Assembly: GCA_907165135.1 (NCBI GenBank)
Contig: OU015567.1
Span: 4,779,001 to 4,843,000, forward strand
Source of the DNA: Oikopleura dioica
Taxonomy: Eukaryota; Chordata; Appendicularia; Copelata; Oikopleuridae
DNA length: 64,000 bases
Reading direction: 5' to 3'
This document shows positions 1-11,427 of the stretch, one piece after another; the first letter of the stretch is position 1; every line of letters begins with the position of its first letter. Made by a program: the position numbers and the translations under genes. The notes beneath the pieces were generated by a model that was not told where the DNA came from, did no database searches, and was given only the letters and a program-made list of their open reading frames with translations.

Positions 1-88
1 CAGTGTAGTGAACTATAACTGGAGATCCAATTGCAGGCTTGTTATCAGCATTTGGAGGAGGGGTGATTGTTTCGACTGTTACTCCCAT
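1..88 (-). CDS. FKBP12-like peptidyl-prolyl isomerase, 5' end only
   Basis: Reading the minus strand from the ATG at 88-86 gives MGVTVETITPPPNADNKPAI and then a segment ending in VIVHYT, the N-terminus of an FKBP12-type prolyl isomerase. It is clearly related to the complete FKBP gene at 36124-36562, which begins [20 protein letters not shown] after its extra leader. The gene runs off the left edge of the window, so the active-site residues are not visible. The polypyrimidine stretch at 97-118 lies upstream of the start on this strand as a purine tract. Family assignment is firm from 29 residues. Whether the gene is intact cannot be judged. Confidence 0.8.
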   Translation of the reverse strand, partial: MGVTVETITPPPNADNKPAIGSPVIVHYT

Positions 89-470
89 TTAGATTCACTC
101 TTTCTCTCTTTCTTTCTTGCTGGTTTGAGAAGACTAGATGAAAAAAAAGTCAGAACAAGGTGAGATATCCAGGAGCGTTACTCAGCTGTTTTCTGGCGCC
201 TGCACGTCTTATCGCAAGATTGCACGGAAAAGTACCTTGGCACAACCAACTCGCCAGTTTGTGAATCAGCGGCGGTTCAAAATAGAAGGCTGAAGAAGTC
301 TTCAATAGAATATTATCAAGAAGAAAAGAAAAATGTGGACTCTGTAATCTATTATCTTATATATTGAAATTTCTATTTTTGGATGTTGTATTTGACTTAT
401 CAGTGTAGCAGCGCAAGCTGATTTATTTCGGGCTGAATTTTTTGTTAAATTCGAAATAAAATACAGTGAT

Positions 471-1106
471 AATTTCAAAAAAAATTTTGCGGGTCCGGAA
501 ATCATAAAAAATCTGAAAGTGCAGTTTTATTCAGCTCGCCGAGACGAGTCGAATGGTGGGTCAAACTTTTGATGACTCCAATGATTAACCGGTTAACCGG
601 CAGTTTCCCGGAAAATACATTTCCGGTCGCCGTTTTTGTTCTAGAAATGCTTGAATGACAAAAAAGCGGGAAACTGGTCCTTAAAGTTGGTTCTTTTGTT
701 GGCGAAAAAATTAAAATCATATCTCTAGCCATAAGATGCTTATCACCCAAATTCTATTTTCTCATGAAAATGGGACCGAAAATTAGGAAGGTGCAGCAAC
801 AAAGAAATACATACAAAATTTAGAATTTTAATCGAAAAAAAAGTTCCGCTTTATATTTGACCAATATATTTTTGCCCACAGTAGAACTGACCATAAGGAT
901 CAGTTTCCAGGTTTATTTATCATCCTAGCATTTCTAGAACAAAAATGGCGACCGGAAACGTATTTTCCAGTAACCAGCTGGTTAACCGGTCAATCCTTGG
1001 AGTTATCAAGAGTTTGACCCACTATTCGACTCGTCTTCACGAGCTGAAGAAAACTGCACTTTCAGAATTTTTACGATTTTCAGACCCGCAAAAAATTTTT
1101 TGAAAT
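471..1106. repeat. Large imperfect inverted repeat (foldback/MITE-like)
   Basis: The left arm (about 471-660) and right arm (about 917-1106) are reverse complements over roughly 190 bp with scattered mismatches. The outer ends ATAATTTCAAAAAAAATTTT and AAAAAATTTTTTGAAATTAT pair, and internal blocks such as GACGAGTCGAATGGTGGGTC match their complements. The central loop is about 250 bp. No convincing target duplication was found, so the element class is open; the size and arm length fit an old non-autonomous DNA transposon. Confidence 0.75.
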
Positions 1107-1719
1107 TATCCAGTCAAAGCGTTGAAACAGTTTTGACGGACAGAAGGTAACATTGCTTATTTTGCGTAATAAGTTCATCGGAACATATGTTTGTAACTCT
1201 GAACGATTGAGTCTCCTGAAACTTGCAAAGAAGTTTTTTAAGGAGCATCTAATTGAAACTTTTTGGTTCTGTTTTTCTTTAGTTTTGACCATTTCTGAAT
1301 ATTTAAAGAGATCATCTTATCAAGACTCGTATCGATTCTGCTGAGCGCAGATCAATTAGATAGTTCTATTATTGTTTCTATCCTCTAAGCTCCCCCCGCA
1401 TTTCTATTGAACATGCTTGACCGCAAGCTACGTAGTGGCGACATACAGTACTTTTAATACCAAAGCGGTTATATGAACAGAAAGATGGCGCCTCAACCCT
1501 TCTTTTTTTTCTTGCCTCTCTTTTACGGAGGGCTTATTTCTTTCCGAATATTTTATCCAACTATAAGCACTTAAACTTTTTACGAAGAAAATAAGAGCTT
1601 AAAATACTTCGAAAAAAGATGTAGGTCTAAGAAAGGGGCGGAATTGCAAATTTAGCATTTTTGAGAGCAGAGTAGAGATATTTGTCAAATCTCATCGTTA
1701 AAAACATTGTTGAAAAATA

Positions 1720-2040
1720 GGGCGACACTGGTTTTGTCGCCTAATGTCGCTGAATGTCGTCGAATGTCGCCAAATGTCGCAAAATGTCGTCAAATGTCGT
1801 CGAATGTCGCCAAATGTCGTCAAATGTCGTCTTATGTCGCTGAATGTCGCTAAATGTTGCTTAATGTCGCTGAATGTCGCTAAATGTCGCCGAATGTCGC
1901 CGAATGTCGCCGAATGTCGCCAAAAAGGCAATTTTGTAGAAATAAAAAGTACAAAAAACACTGCTTTTCTACTTTCAAACAAAAAAATGGCGACATTCGG
2001 CGACATTTGGCGACATTCGGCGGCATAACCGGGGCGCCCC
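1720..2040. mobile_element. hAT-like MITE with 10-bp tandem ATGTCGC motif
   Basis: The interior is about 18 tandem copies of a 10-bp unit (ATGTCGCYRA) at 1743-1922, followed after about 65 bp by inverted copies (CGACATTYGG) at 1989-2024. The two ends are imperfect inverted repeats (GGGCGACACTGGTTTTG against the complement of CATAACCGGGGCGCCCC). The flanks GAAAAATA (1712-1719) and GAAAAATC (2041-2048) resemble an 8-bp target duplication with one mismatch. Calling it hAT-like rests on that duplication length only. Confidence 0.6.
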
Positions 2041-2419
2041 GAAAAATCAGTCTCAACCCAAAATTTTTACTAGATTGGCTCATTCTGGATTTTACTGTAA
2101 AACAGTATTACATAATCTGATAGCTAATTTGGCGTGCAACCAGTATCCAAAATGTGTCGAAATATCTTAAGCTCTTATTTCATTATACTGACACAATACA
2201 TGCTCGCGCAGGGATAAATTATTCGTCGGACATTATCCTCTTTGCTGTTCTTTTTCATTCGCGTATGTAAATGAAGAGTAACAGAAGATCACTGAAATGA
2301 GAAAAAAGTAATGGCTCACATGCGCGACTTTATTTTCCGATTTGCGAGAGAAAAAATATGAAATCGACGAAGACTTTTTGAAGACTTCATAAAAAGAAGA
2401 AGAAAAAGAAAGGAAGAAA

Positions 2420-5010
2420 ATGGGCACTGCCGATAGATTGGCTTCAGGTATGAAAAAAAAAAGAATAGGGATTCGTTATCTTGACTTTACCCTGACTCAG
2501 ATCATTTATGAAAAGCCGCAAAGCGGCTTTTTTAGAAACAAAGCCGCGAAGCGGCTTCGCAAAATATTTATTTCATTCCCTTATCAAATTCGGCCGAGAT
2601 CCTGACTCAGGTTTTCTACACAGGTTTCTGAGCCCTTCTTTTAAAAAGCCGAAAGATCACGTGATAGATGTCGAAATAGAATTTAGGTCATGAAGATACT
2701 TTTTGATAATCCAGCAAAACTGATCAAACAAACCTGCTTTATTATTAATATTGGAAAATGCGGGACAACAAAAATGCTGTCTAAACAACTTTCTCCTCTG
2801 AATTGAGAAAGTTCCATTCAATATCATTATTTATTACAGTACGCCCTGAAACTGTCAGTTTTCATCTAATTTTCATCTAATAAGCCTTTTTATGCCACAT
2901 TAAAACATGAAGAAAGATATTATGTTTTAGTGATGCCGTCAATTCTCGGATTCAGTTTGCTGCTGATATCAGTGCTTGGGATTTTGGGAAACTCGATTGT
3001 CATCTTTGCCTTGTCTACGGTCAAAAAACGACGCGTCACTGATAATTTGATTTTAAATTTGGCGATGGCAGACTTATGGACGGAATGACCTAGTTTTTCG
3101 GCTCATTATGATCTTGAACCGTGATCTTCACGGTCTTTCACGATCTTTCACGAACACAAAATTCGAACTTGCCCTTGTTGACAAACAAGTTTAACAGGGG
3201 TCAGAAGATCAACCAGGGTCTCAATAACTGGCTTGATCAAAAGTTGATTAGACACTGTCGACTTAGAATCTAAGAATCCAGCCGTCAAATAACTGCTTAT
3301 GAAAATCCCGTCATTCCAAAATGAGTATACACCGCCGTCCTGCCATTCTGGGCAATGGAGAAGCTCCGTGGTGGGCTTTGGCTCTACGGGCACGGATCAG
3401 CACAAATATTCAGATTGGATTAAAAAATTACTGTAATCATTACAGGGTAATGCCTTATTTTAAATTCGAAACATGATGGTGCTGCCAGGGCTGATCCAGC
3501 AATAAGGCTCTTTCTCTGCAAATTTATCAGCTTTGTCTTTTTGCTGAACTTGTACGCGAGCGTTTATTTTTTGATATAAAGGATTTCAATATGTTTTAAT
3601 AGCTAAATAAAAAACCTGAGTCAGGATCTGAGTTCTTTCAGACCCTGACTCAGGTTTTCTTCGCAGGGTTCTGAGCCCTGAATCAGGGCTTTTCCCACGT
3701 GATAATCGGTCTTAACTTGTCAGTTTCTGTATAAGGGTCAAGACTTATTCTATAATAAGATATGTAACATATATTATTGAAAAAGAATAATCAAGTGACC
3801 ATTACTATCAAGCTGAAATCCTTATTAAGACAGCTCTATCTGTAGATCGCTTCATCGCAGTAGGCAGGTTTCGACCTCTTCCTTAAATTTTAATTAGCGC
3901 GTTACTTCGGGTGAGAAACTTTTCAACAGTCGTCGGGTGGAAAATCCGTGGACCTGTTTATACTGGAATCATCAGCTTGGTTGGTTGGTTGTTTTCCAGT
4001 GTCATGGGGAGTATCAGCTTCACGCACAGAAGTTTGTTTCATCCCTGCGCGCTGAGTAACAACAGAAATGCCAGTACTTCCTGCAGTGGGCCTGATGAGG
4101 GCGGGGTAAGACCTGATGCTGTGAAGAAAACCTGAGTCAGGGTACTGAAAACCCGTTGCGGCTTATTTTAAGACAGAGCCACTAGCGGCTACATTAAAAA
4201 AAGCCGCTACGCGGCTTCACATTAAAATTTTATCAGTACCCTGACTCAGATTTTCTACACAGGCTTCCAATAAATGACCCTTTTTCTTCAGAAATGTATG
4301 TGGTCTTTTGCGACCACTTTCCAATCAAATTTCTTTCTTGGGACAAAGATCATTTGCGGCTTTGTTCTACCCCTTCTCATCATCATTTTATGTTACAGGC
4401 ACGGCTCCAAAACAGCATCAAACAGATCATCAAGCACATGAGGAGCTTTTAAAACAAGTTCAATCGTCTATAAAGTCCGGAAAGTGACTGCAAGAGCGAA
4501 TACAAACAGAAAGTCAAATCACAAAATTGAAAGCGTCATTTTGATCGTCATTTTGAGCTTTTTCTTCATGTGGCTTCCGAATAATTTATTCAACACAAGT
4601 TAGAAGAGCTTCTTTTTATTTCAAAAAGACCCTTTTTTAGTCATGATTTTCGCAGAAGTACGTCATTCTTCATGGGCCTCGATTTTAAACGGAATGACGG
4701 TGATTTTCGCGTCGCTGAATTCTTGCTTGAATCCGGTGATTTATGCCTTTCTCAAGCCGAATTTGCGGAAACACTTGATTGGTAAATCAAGGTTAAAAGC
4801 GACTCGGAGCAAGTGATTAATCCATTTAGGTGTAATCCGGCACAGAGAAGTGAGCGGACATGGGCTATTCTCTCCACGACCGAGCATTAGAAAAAGTAAG
4901 CGTTCAAAATTGAAATCAAGGAAGAGATACTTTTGAGAAGAGAATTTTTTTCAGGGAAAAAAGTTGACATTGTTGTCAGTTCTGGACTTCGGGTGATAAC
5001 AAGTTTGTGA
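2420..5010 (+). CDS. Rhodopsin-class peptide GPCR, RXFP3/somatostatin-receptor-like
   Basis: Eleven exons join into a 353-residue seven-helix receptor: 2420-2447, 2931-3077, 3326-3389, 3507-3573, 3830-3867, 3898-4105, 4292-4398, 4459-4598, 4641-4781, 4830-4895, 4955-5010. Landmarks are GNSIV in TM1, LNLAMADLL then LPFWA in TM2, WLYG-x3-CK and NLYASV in TM3, SVDRFIAV at the TM3 end, the TM4 tryptophan, FVLP and CY in TM5, FFFMWLPNN in TM6 and NSCLNPVIY in TM7. WLPN and the PFWA/YASV/FLTALSV blocks most resemble relaxin-3 receptors. A peptide ligand is inferred. Introns at 3078, 3390, 3574 and 4399 lack a GT donor, yet their removal restores the exact spacing expected between conserved residues. 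One canonical intron (3868-3897) is only 30 nt. Confidence 0.82.
2494..2622. repeat. CTGACTCAG / GCCGC-palindrome repeat, copy 1
   Basis: Two copies of the CCTGACTCAG motif (2494-2503 and 2603-2612) flank GCGGC-rich palindromes. The right end continues as GGTTTTCTACACAGG, shared with the other copies in the window. It lies in the first intron of the GPCR gene. Confidence 0.6.
3612..3700. repeat. CTGACTCAG repeat, copy 2 (short inverted form)
   Basis: AAAAAACCTGAGTCAGGATC faces GACCCTGACTCAGGTTTTCT, giving a hairpin whose stems contain the TGAGTCA/TGACTCA palindrome. A smaller inverted repeat (GAGCCCTGA/TCAGGGCT) follows. It sits inside the non-canonical third GPCR intron with removable ends (3574-3829). 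Confidence 0.65.
4118..4262. repeat. CTGACTCAG / GCCGC-palindrome repeat, copy 3
   Basis: The left end GTGAAGAAAACCTGAGTCAG pairs with the right end CTGACTCAGATTTTCTACAC. Between them are short palindromes built on GCCGCNNNGCGGC. This is the best-preserved full-length copy and occupies most of the 4106-4291 intron of the GPCR gene, which itself has ordinary GT-AG ends. Confidence 0.7.
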
Positions 5011-5053
5011 TTTTAAAACGATATTTGTTTCACAATAGCAGAGCACCTTCACC

Positions 5054-5463
5054 CAGAGTTGCAAATTTCCTGAGCAGAGTGAGCTGAACTGGCTAAGTGA
5101 GCGGAGCAGTTGCACAGCTCAGCTTAGTGATTTTTGAAAATGATCTGATCTGCTCAGCTCAGCTCAGACAACTTTCACTCAGCTCAGCTCAGCTCAATGA
5201 TTTTACACAATTTTACTTCTAAAAACACAGTAAAAACAGCTCAGCTCAGCTCGAATTAGGGTCCGCTCAGCTCAGCTCAGCTTAACTATCTAAAGAAAAA
5301 TCTGCTCAGGTCAGCTCAGCTCATTGGCCTCTGAAAGAGGCAAGCTCAGCTCAGCTCAATAAGCTCCGAAATAGGCCAGCTCAGCTCAGCTCAACTCGGA
5401 GAAATTCTTACTCAGGCCAGCTTAGCTCAGCTCAGCAAAAATAATGCAAAATTTGCAGCTCTG
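5054..5463. mobile_element. hAT-like MITE filled with AGCTC pentamers
   Basis: The ends CAGAGTTGCAAATTT (5054-5068) and AAATTTGCAGCTCTG (5449-5463) are inverted repeats with one mismatch. Perfect 8-bp direct repeats CCTTCACC flank the element at 5046-5053 and 5464-5471. An 8-bp target duplication with a CAG-type terminus is the hallmark of the hAT superfamily. The interior is dozens of copies of the self-complementary-leaning pentamer AGCTC, broken by short spacers. No transposase is encoded. Confidence 0.85.
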
Positions 5464-5747
5464 CCTTCACCGTTAACGAGCATTGATAGTAGCACAAAGA
5501 ATGTCGATTCGAAAAATGTCGGAAAATTTTTTTGGCCGCCCCAAAAATGCATGAAATTATGTAAAATAATCATATAACATATCATTCTCTTTCAAGGCAT
5601 CTTCAAATTCACCGATGGAAAATCAACCAGTCGAAAAACAAGCCAACCGAATCAGGATCAAGAAGTAAATCAGCAAGCACTTCCCTTTATGTAAAAAATC
5701 AGATTTATTCAGAACTGCGAAAAACAGTAGCTAGAAATACAAAATAA

Positions 5748-7133
5748 TCAAATAAAATCAAATGGATTCAGTTGACGCGAGGCAGATTCGTTTTCGACTT
5801 TTTGGAAGGTGAAGAATTTGGAGTAGCGGGATGATTTGAGTTCGGAAACGGTCGAGGAGTGGACGAGGACCGGCGTGTTTTTCGGAAACTTGAGGTTTTG
5901 GGCGAGCTGGAAACTGCAGATTTCTTCGATTTCTCCATTGTAAGTAGCGAGCCACAAACCCTTTTCTTCATTTTCCGGCTTTTTGATGATTCTCCAAGTC
6001 ACAGCAGCAAATATCACATCGCCCAAAAGATCTTTCACATTATCCCCAAATTTATACGGCGAAGCGCTTTGCATGTAAGGAATCGACAAGCCGAACTTTT
6101 CGCAGATTTCGCCAAGCTCGCTCCAAACCATCGCACCTGCTCCTTCTCCCCACAGCTTGTCCGAGTCTTGAGCTTCTTTTGAGACTGGCTTGTTTCCGTA
6201 ACAATCGCTAAAAATCGGAAATTTCAAGAATTTGAGCGCTAGAATTCCTTGAACCTGAAATAAATCTCCCCTCCGGGCTTGAGAACCCTGGCGACCTCTT
6301 TGAAAACATCTTCCTTGACAGCAGTCAAGCAGATGACGCAATTGGAGATCATCACATCGACAGAATTGTCCTCGAAGCCCAATTCGCCGAGTTTCTCGAT
6401 GTAACCCTGCTTGAACTCCACATTGGAAGCCTGGATTAATGTAAGTTTTTGATCTCTACTGACAAAAAAAACCTTATGTTGCGCTTTTTCGCGATGCCAT
6501 TCTTTATGCCTTTCGCCGAATTGAAGGAGCTCTTCAGTCATGTCAACTCCAATGACTTTCCCTGACTCGCCGACAAGTTGAGAAATTGCAAATGCATCTC
6601 TGCCTAAAAAATTATTTGAAGAATTTTTCGAGACAAAAAAACCGCGATTCTGATTTCTGACCGTTGAATTTTGACTCGAATTCCAATTGTTGCTAGAATA
6701 TCTGCTGAAAATCGAGAAGCAGCTTGCGGCTTCGAGTCAAAAAGACTGTAGCCGCGCGAAGCGCGGCTTTTTCTTTTCTGTGCTCGAAGCCGCAAGCGGC
6801 TTCTCGATTTTCAGCATATATTTTAGCAACAATCGGAATTCGAGTCAAAATAACTCTTTAAGAAATCAGAATCGTGGTTTTTGGCATACCTGCTCCACAA
6901 CCAAGATCGACAACGGTACAACCCTCAAGCACCGGCGGAATGCAAAGCCCACAGCCAAAGTATCTCTTCTGAACTTCTTCGTGGACATTTTTCAGCGCCT
7001 CTCTTACTCGCTTCGGGAGGCCGCACTTTGGCCGGTTGCAAGCTTGCAAAGTCTCATTCAAACTATCCGAAAAATCTTCAGTTTTTAACTTTCCGTAGAA
7101 CTCTTTTACGCTCTCTTTCTTTGCGTCGCACAT
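5748..7133 (-). CDS. as3mt: Arsenite methyltransferase-like SAM-dependent methyltransferase
   Basis: Four exons (7133-6890, 6603-6473, 6430-6255, 6207-5748) encode 336 residues collinear with vertebrate AS3MT, which methylates arsenite using S-adenosylmethionine. Visible family features are RYFGCGLCIPP, the SAM-binding VVDLGCGAGRD spanning the first intron, GVDMTEELL, and MISNCVICL with the conserved catalytic cysteine. The C-terminal block KLWGEGAGAMVW aligns with the family KLWGECLGGALYW, so the cysteine that is the third arsenic ligand in other animals is glycine here. Whether the protein still handles arsenic is therefore open. The first intron is almost entirely a palindromic repeat. Confidence 0.88.
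6636..6885. repeat. Palindromic element filling AS3MT intron 1
   Basis: The left arm (about 6639-6737) and right arm (about 6781-6882) are reverse complements, starting from ACCGCGATTCTGATTTCT on one side and AGAAATCAGAATCGTGG on the other, with AATTTTGACTCGAATTCC further in. The loop contains GCCGC-type palindromes. The intron (6604-6889) is scarcely larger than the element and has GT-AG ends, so the intron may have arisen from this insertion. Confidence 0.75.
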
Positions 7134-7557
7134 CTTTTTTTCGATAAAAACGAACGTTGTTCTTGGAGTTTTGGTTTTTAATTGCCGTGGAAGTAAAATT
7201 TAATTACGCAATGATCCAATGGATCACGAGCAAATAATGAAAAATGGCAAAGATCAGCATCATTTTCAAGTACGATTTTTTCGTCTAGAAAATTATTTAG
7301 CATTTTTATGCTGCGATTCATTTTCAAACTGAAGAAGACTCAAATTATCGGCAAATTTTTCATTATTTTTTGACTCAAAATCAGTCAAAACTTTGAAAAT
7401 GCTGAATTTCCGATGAAAAAATAGACGGTTTCTAAGGCCACAATCGATCAGAAGACAATTTCGCCGCAATTATCTTTCGACGATTGAGATGAAATTTGCA
7501 AATTATACCGGCATTATAAAATCCATTTCTTCCTCCGCTCAATATCGAGTTTTGAAG
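7134..7557. other. Intergenic, divergent promoters expected
   Basis: This 424-bp gap separates the starts of the minus-strand methyltransferase and the plus-strand gene at 7558, so both promoters should lie here. I see no recognisable element in it. Confidence 0.5.
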
Positions 7558-8039
7558 ATGGAAGTCAATGCTAAGGTGACTAGAGAAAGTTTATCATTTT
7601 CAGGGTATTTTTTTTAGGAAAATAAATTTCTGCTGAACAATATTCCCTGCGTGATTCCGATCAATTGCAAGCCGATTGAAAGCGTAATGACCTACAATAT
7701 CCAGGTAGAAGAACCGATTCTAGAGCTAGAAAAACAAGATTTTTTTCAGACAAAACTGAGGGTTCAAACTTTCACGGCGCTAGATCAGCTGATGGTCAAC
7801 GACACTTGCAACTGCTCCATCCAGGTTTTGGTTAAGACTTTTCCGCCTCTTCGATCTTTTGATACAGTCAGGTTGACAGTCATAAACCGAGAAAAAAGGA
7901 GTGCATTCACGAGGATCAGGCAAAATACGAAAGAAAAGTCGTTCAAAAATAACTGTCAAGATTTTAGAAGTCGTTCTTTCTACCAAATGACTATCTTTCT
8001 CCCACTCACAAGAATTATCCTTTTTTTTTTGAAGAATGA
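7558..8039 (+). CDS. Unrecognised small protein, upstream cistron
   Basis: Exons 7558-7575, 7618-7704, 7750-7824, 7872-7937 and 7968-8039 give an open frame of 105 residues; all introns are 30-49 nt and GT-AG. The product begins MEVNAKENKFLLNNIPCVIP, has no signal peptide or membrane segment that I can see, and contains a CNC pair near residue 57. I do not recognise the family. Its TGA stop (8037-8039) overlaps the ATG of the next gene (8036-8038), and a ten-T tract lies just before the stop. The final exon is the least certain part, because the T10 run could hide an indel. Confidence 0.5.
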
Positions 8040-8386
8040 GCGTTTCCGGCAAATACGAGTTTCAAAGCTTGGCTTCAAAAATGTCCACTCGGTCCACGGA
8101 AGAGACAGTTTCAGCTCCATCGCCAGGTTTGTTTTTTCGAATTCGGAAAATCAAAAATTTTTAGTGCAAATGAAACCTGTTGAAAGAAGACTTCCAGAGA
8201 AAATCCAACACTTGGAGAACCAGGTCGTCGAGTCCAATCAAGAGTAAGCCCTTATCACGACTCTGAGACCTTCTATCTTGATATTCGTTTTCTAGCTTGG
8301 ATGTGAAAGCAAGTGTAAAAGTGGTGACACGAGTTCAACTCGCTGGCGTCAAAATTTCAACTGACTGTTTTTGCAATGATAAATAA
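8036..8386 (+). CDS. Unrecognised small protein with predicted coiled coil
   Basis: Exons 8036-8126, 8165-8243 and 8296-8386 encode 86 residues beginning MSVSGKYEFQSLASKMSTRS. The middle (ERRLPEKIQHLENQVVESNQ) has heptad-like leucine and hydrophobic spacing and is probably a short coiled coil. The start sits directly after T10-GAAG, a strong acceptor-like sequence suited to spliced-leader addition, which supports ATG 8036. It forms an ATGA overlap with the upstream gene. A structural or adaptor role is possible, but no function can be assigned. Confidence 0.5.
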
Positions 8387-8692
8387 ATCTTTCAAGAAAG
8401 ACTTTTTTTTTTTTCAAAATTAAAAATTTTTATCATCAATGAAAATTGCAATAAAAAAGGGAATAGTAAGAAAAGCTGTCTGGAAAGTGTCTAATTTGCT
8501 GTTTCTGTTGAATAAAATTCGTTTCTAACGCTTGGTCGTGGAAAATTGATTGGAGCTTTTTGGACAGTTCTGAGATTCTAACCGCGGCACTGTCTTCCGT
8601 TCCTTGTTAGCGCTACTCACAAGTGTCAAAATTACCATATTCTTTCTATAAAAACGTAGTCCTTGTCTTCTGCCATCTTTTTCCAGAGGAAA
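8387..8692. other. Intergenic
   Basis: Contains poly(A)-signal-like AATAAA at 8381-8386 for the upstream gene and a TATA-like CTATAAAAACG at 8645-8655 ahead of the protease gene. Nothing else was recognised. Confidence 0.4.
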
Positions 8693-10420
<1,728 letters not shown>

Positions 10421-11160
10421 ATTTTTTAATAAACTTGGAAATAAAGCGTTGAAAAACAAATGATGCCAAGACGGATTTCGATTCCTAACTAGCTAAATTA
10501 TGAAACATCGAAAGTGCTTGGGTCACTAGAAAACATCAATATTAGCACGAGCATGTGTTGAGCCAAGGTCAAATGATTTTAATAGCTGAACTCTGCTCGC
10601 CTTTATGAAAGCCAAGGCATGGAAAGGCGAGTTTCTCCGAAGAATTGAATATAAACTTAGTTTTTGAACGAAAAACTTGGCGACTGAAAACAACCACGAC
10701 GAATCAACAAGTTTTGTTGTTGCTTGAATTACGCTAACGCATGTTATGGTTGTGTCTGTAGGTCTTTGATTATGTAACTACTTAAATGGTTGATGATGAT
10801 TACATAATTTATATTCAGTGACTTAAAATTAATTAATTTCTTTAATTGTGATTTGACAAGAGGGCTCTTCAAATCAAAACCCGTATTTCGAAAATCATGA
10901 AGCTCAGGACTCCGGAGTAGCATCTACGAACTCTCCTGACCCCCCAGGGTTAGCCCGGGGTTCGGGAAGTTTCTTTTTGAAAATTCCTGCTGATGCAAGT
11001 TGAAAACGTGCCCGTCCACCCTTAGGCGCTCAAGTGGCCCGGCAAACGGATAAAAGCAAATATCACTGTTGAATTTGCTCAGTACAAACGTAAATCGATC
11101 GTTTGAACGACCCAGCCTTTCATTCCGTAAGAGAAACACAAAAAACAGTAAATTTTGAAG
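10421..11160. other. Intergenic
   Basis: Holds poly(A)-signal-like sequences (AATAAA around 10428-10446) for the protease gene, and otherwise no feature I can support. Confidence 0.4.
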
Positions 11161-11378
11161 ATGACCGAAGACAACCCATGCCAGACTCTTATTGATCAGC
11201 TCGCCGAGTGCCAGACTCAAAATGTAAGATAAAAATGAGCAAAAATGTCAAAATATCATCAAAAAATCGTTTAAATTTTCCGTTTCAAATCAATTCTTTC
11301 CAGGGCGAAGGAGCTGAAGCCTGCCAAGAAATTCTCAAGAACCTCGCAAAATGCGAAAATCCTGAATCTGCGGAATAG
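11161..11378 (+). CDS. Small twin CX9C (CHCH-type) protein
   Basis: Two exons (11161-11223, 11304-11378) encode a 45-residue protein. It has two CX9C motifs, CQTLIDQLAEC and CQEILKNLAKC, predicted to form a helical hairpin held by two disulphides. Such proteins are imported into the mitochondrial intermembrane space by the MIA40 relay and often serve cytochrome oxidase assembly. The intron falls between the two helices. The protein is too short and generic to name a member (CMC, COA or COX families), and no ORF scan with a 60-residue cut-off would report it. Confidence 0.75.
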
Positions 11379-11427
11379 AATTATTTATTAGCATAAAGGC
11401 ATAAAATAAAAATCATCTTGTCTTTCT

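Larger units (their letters stand above)
89..2419. other. Intergenic, repeat-bearing
   Basis: No coding exon could be supported in this 2.3-kb stretch. It holds a large inverted repeat (471-1106) and a tandem-motif element with inverted ends (1720-2040), both listed separately. The remainder is A+T-rich and featureless to my reading. Confidence 0.6.

Noticed and set aside
1744-2120. Several repeated-peptide ORFs over the ATGTCGC array
   Set aside because: Open frames on both strands are a by-product of a stop-free 10-bp tandem repeat; no start context or exons support a protein.
3911-4135. Stand-alone 74-codon ORF
   Set aside because: Its first part is TM4 of the GPCR in an exon that starts at 3898; it is not a separate gene.
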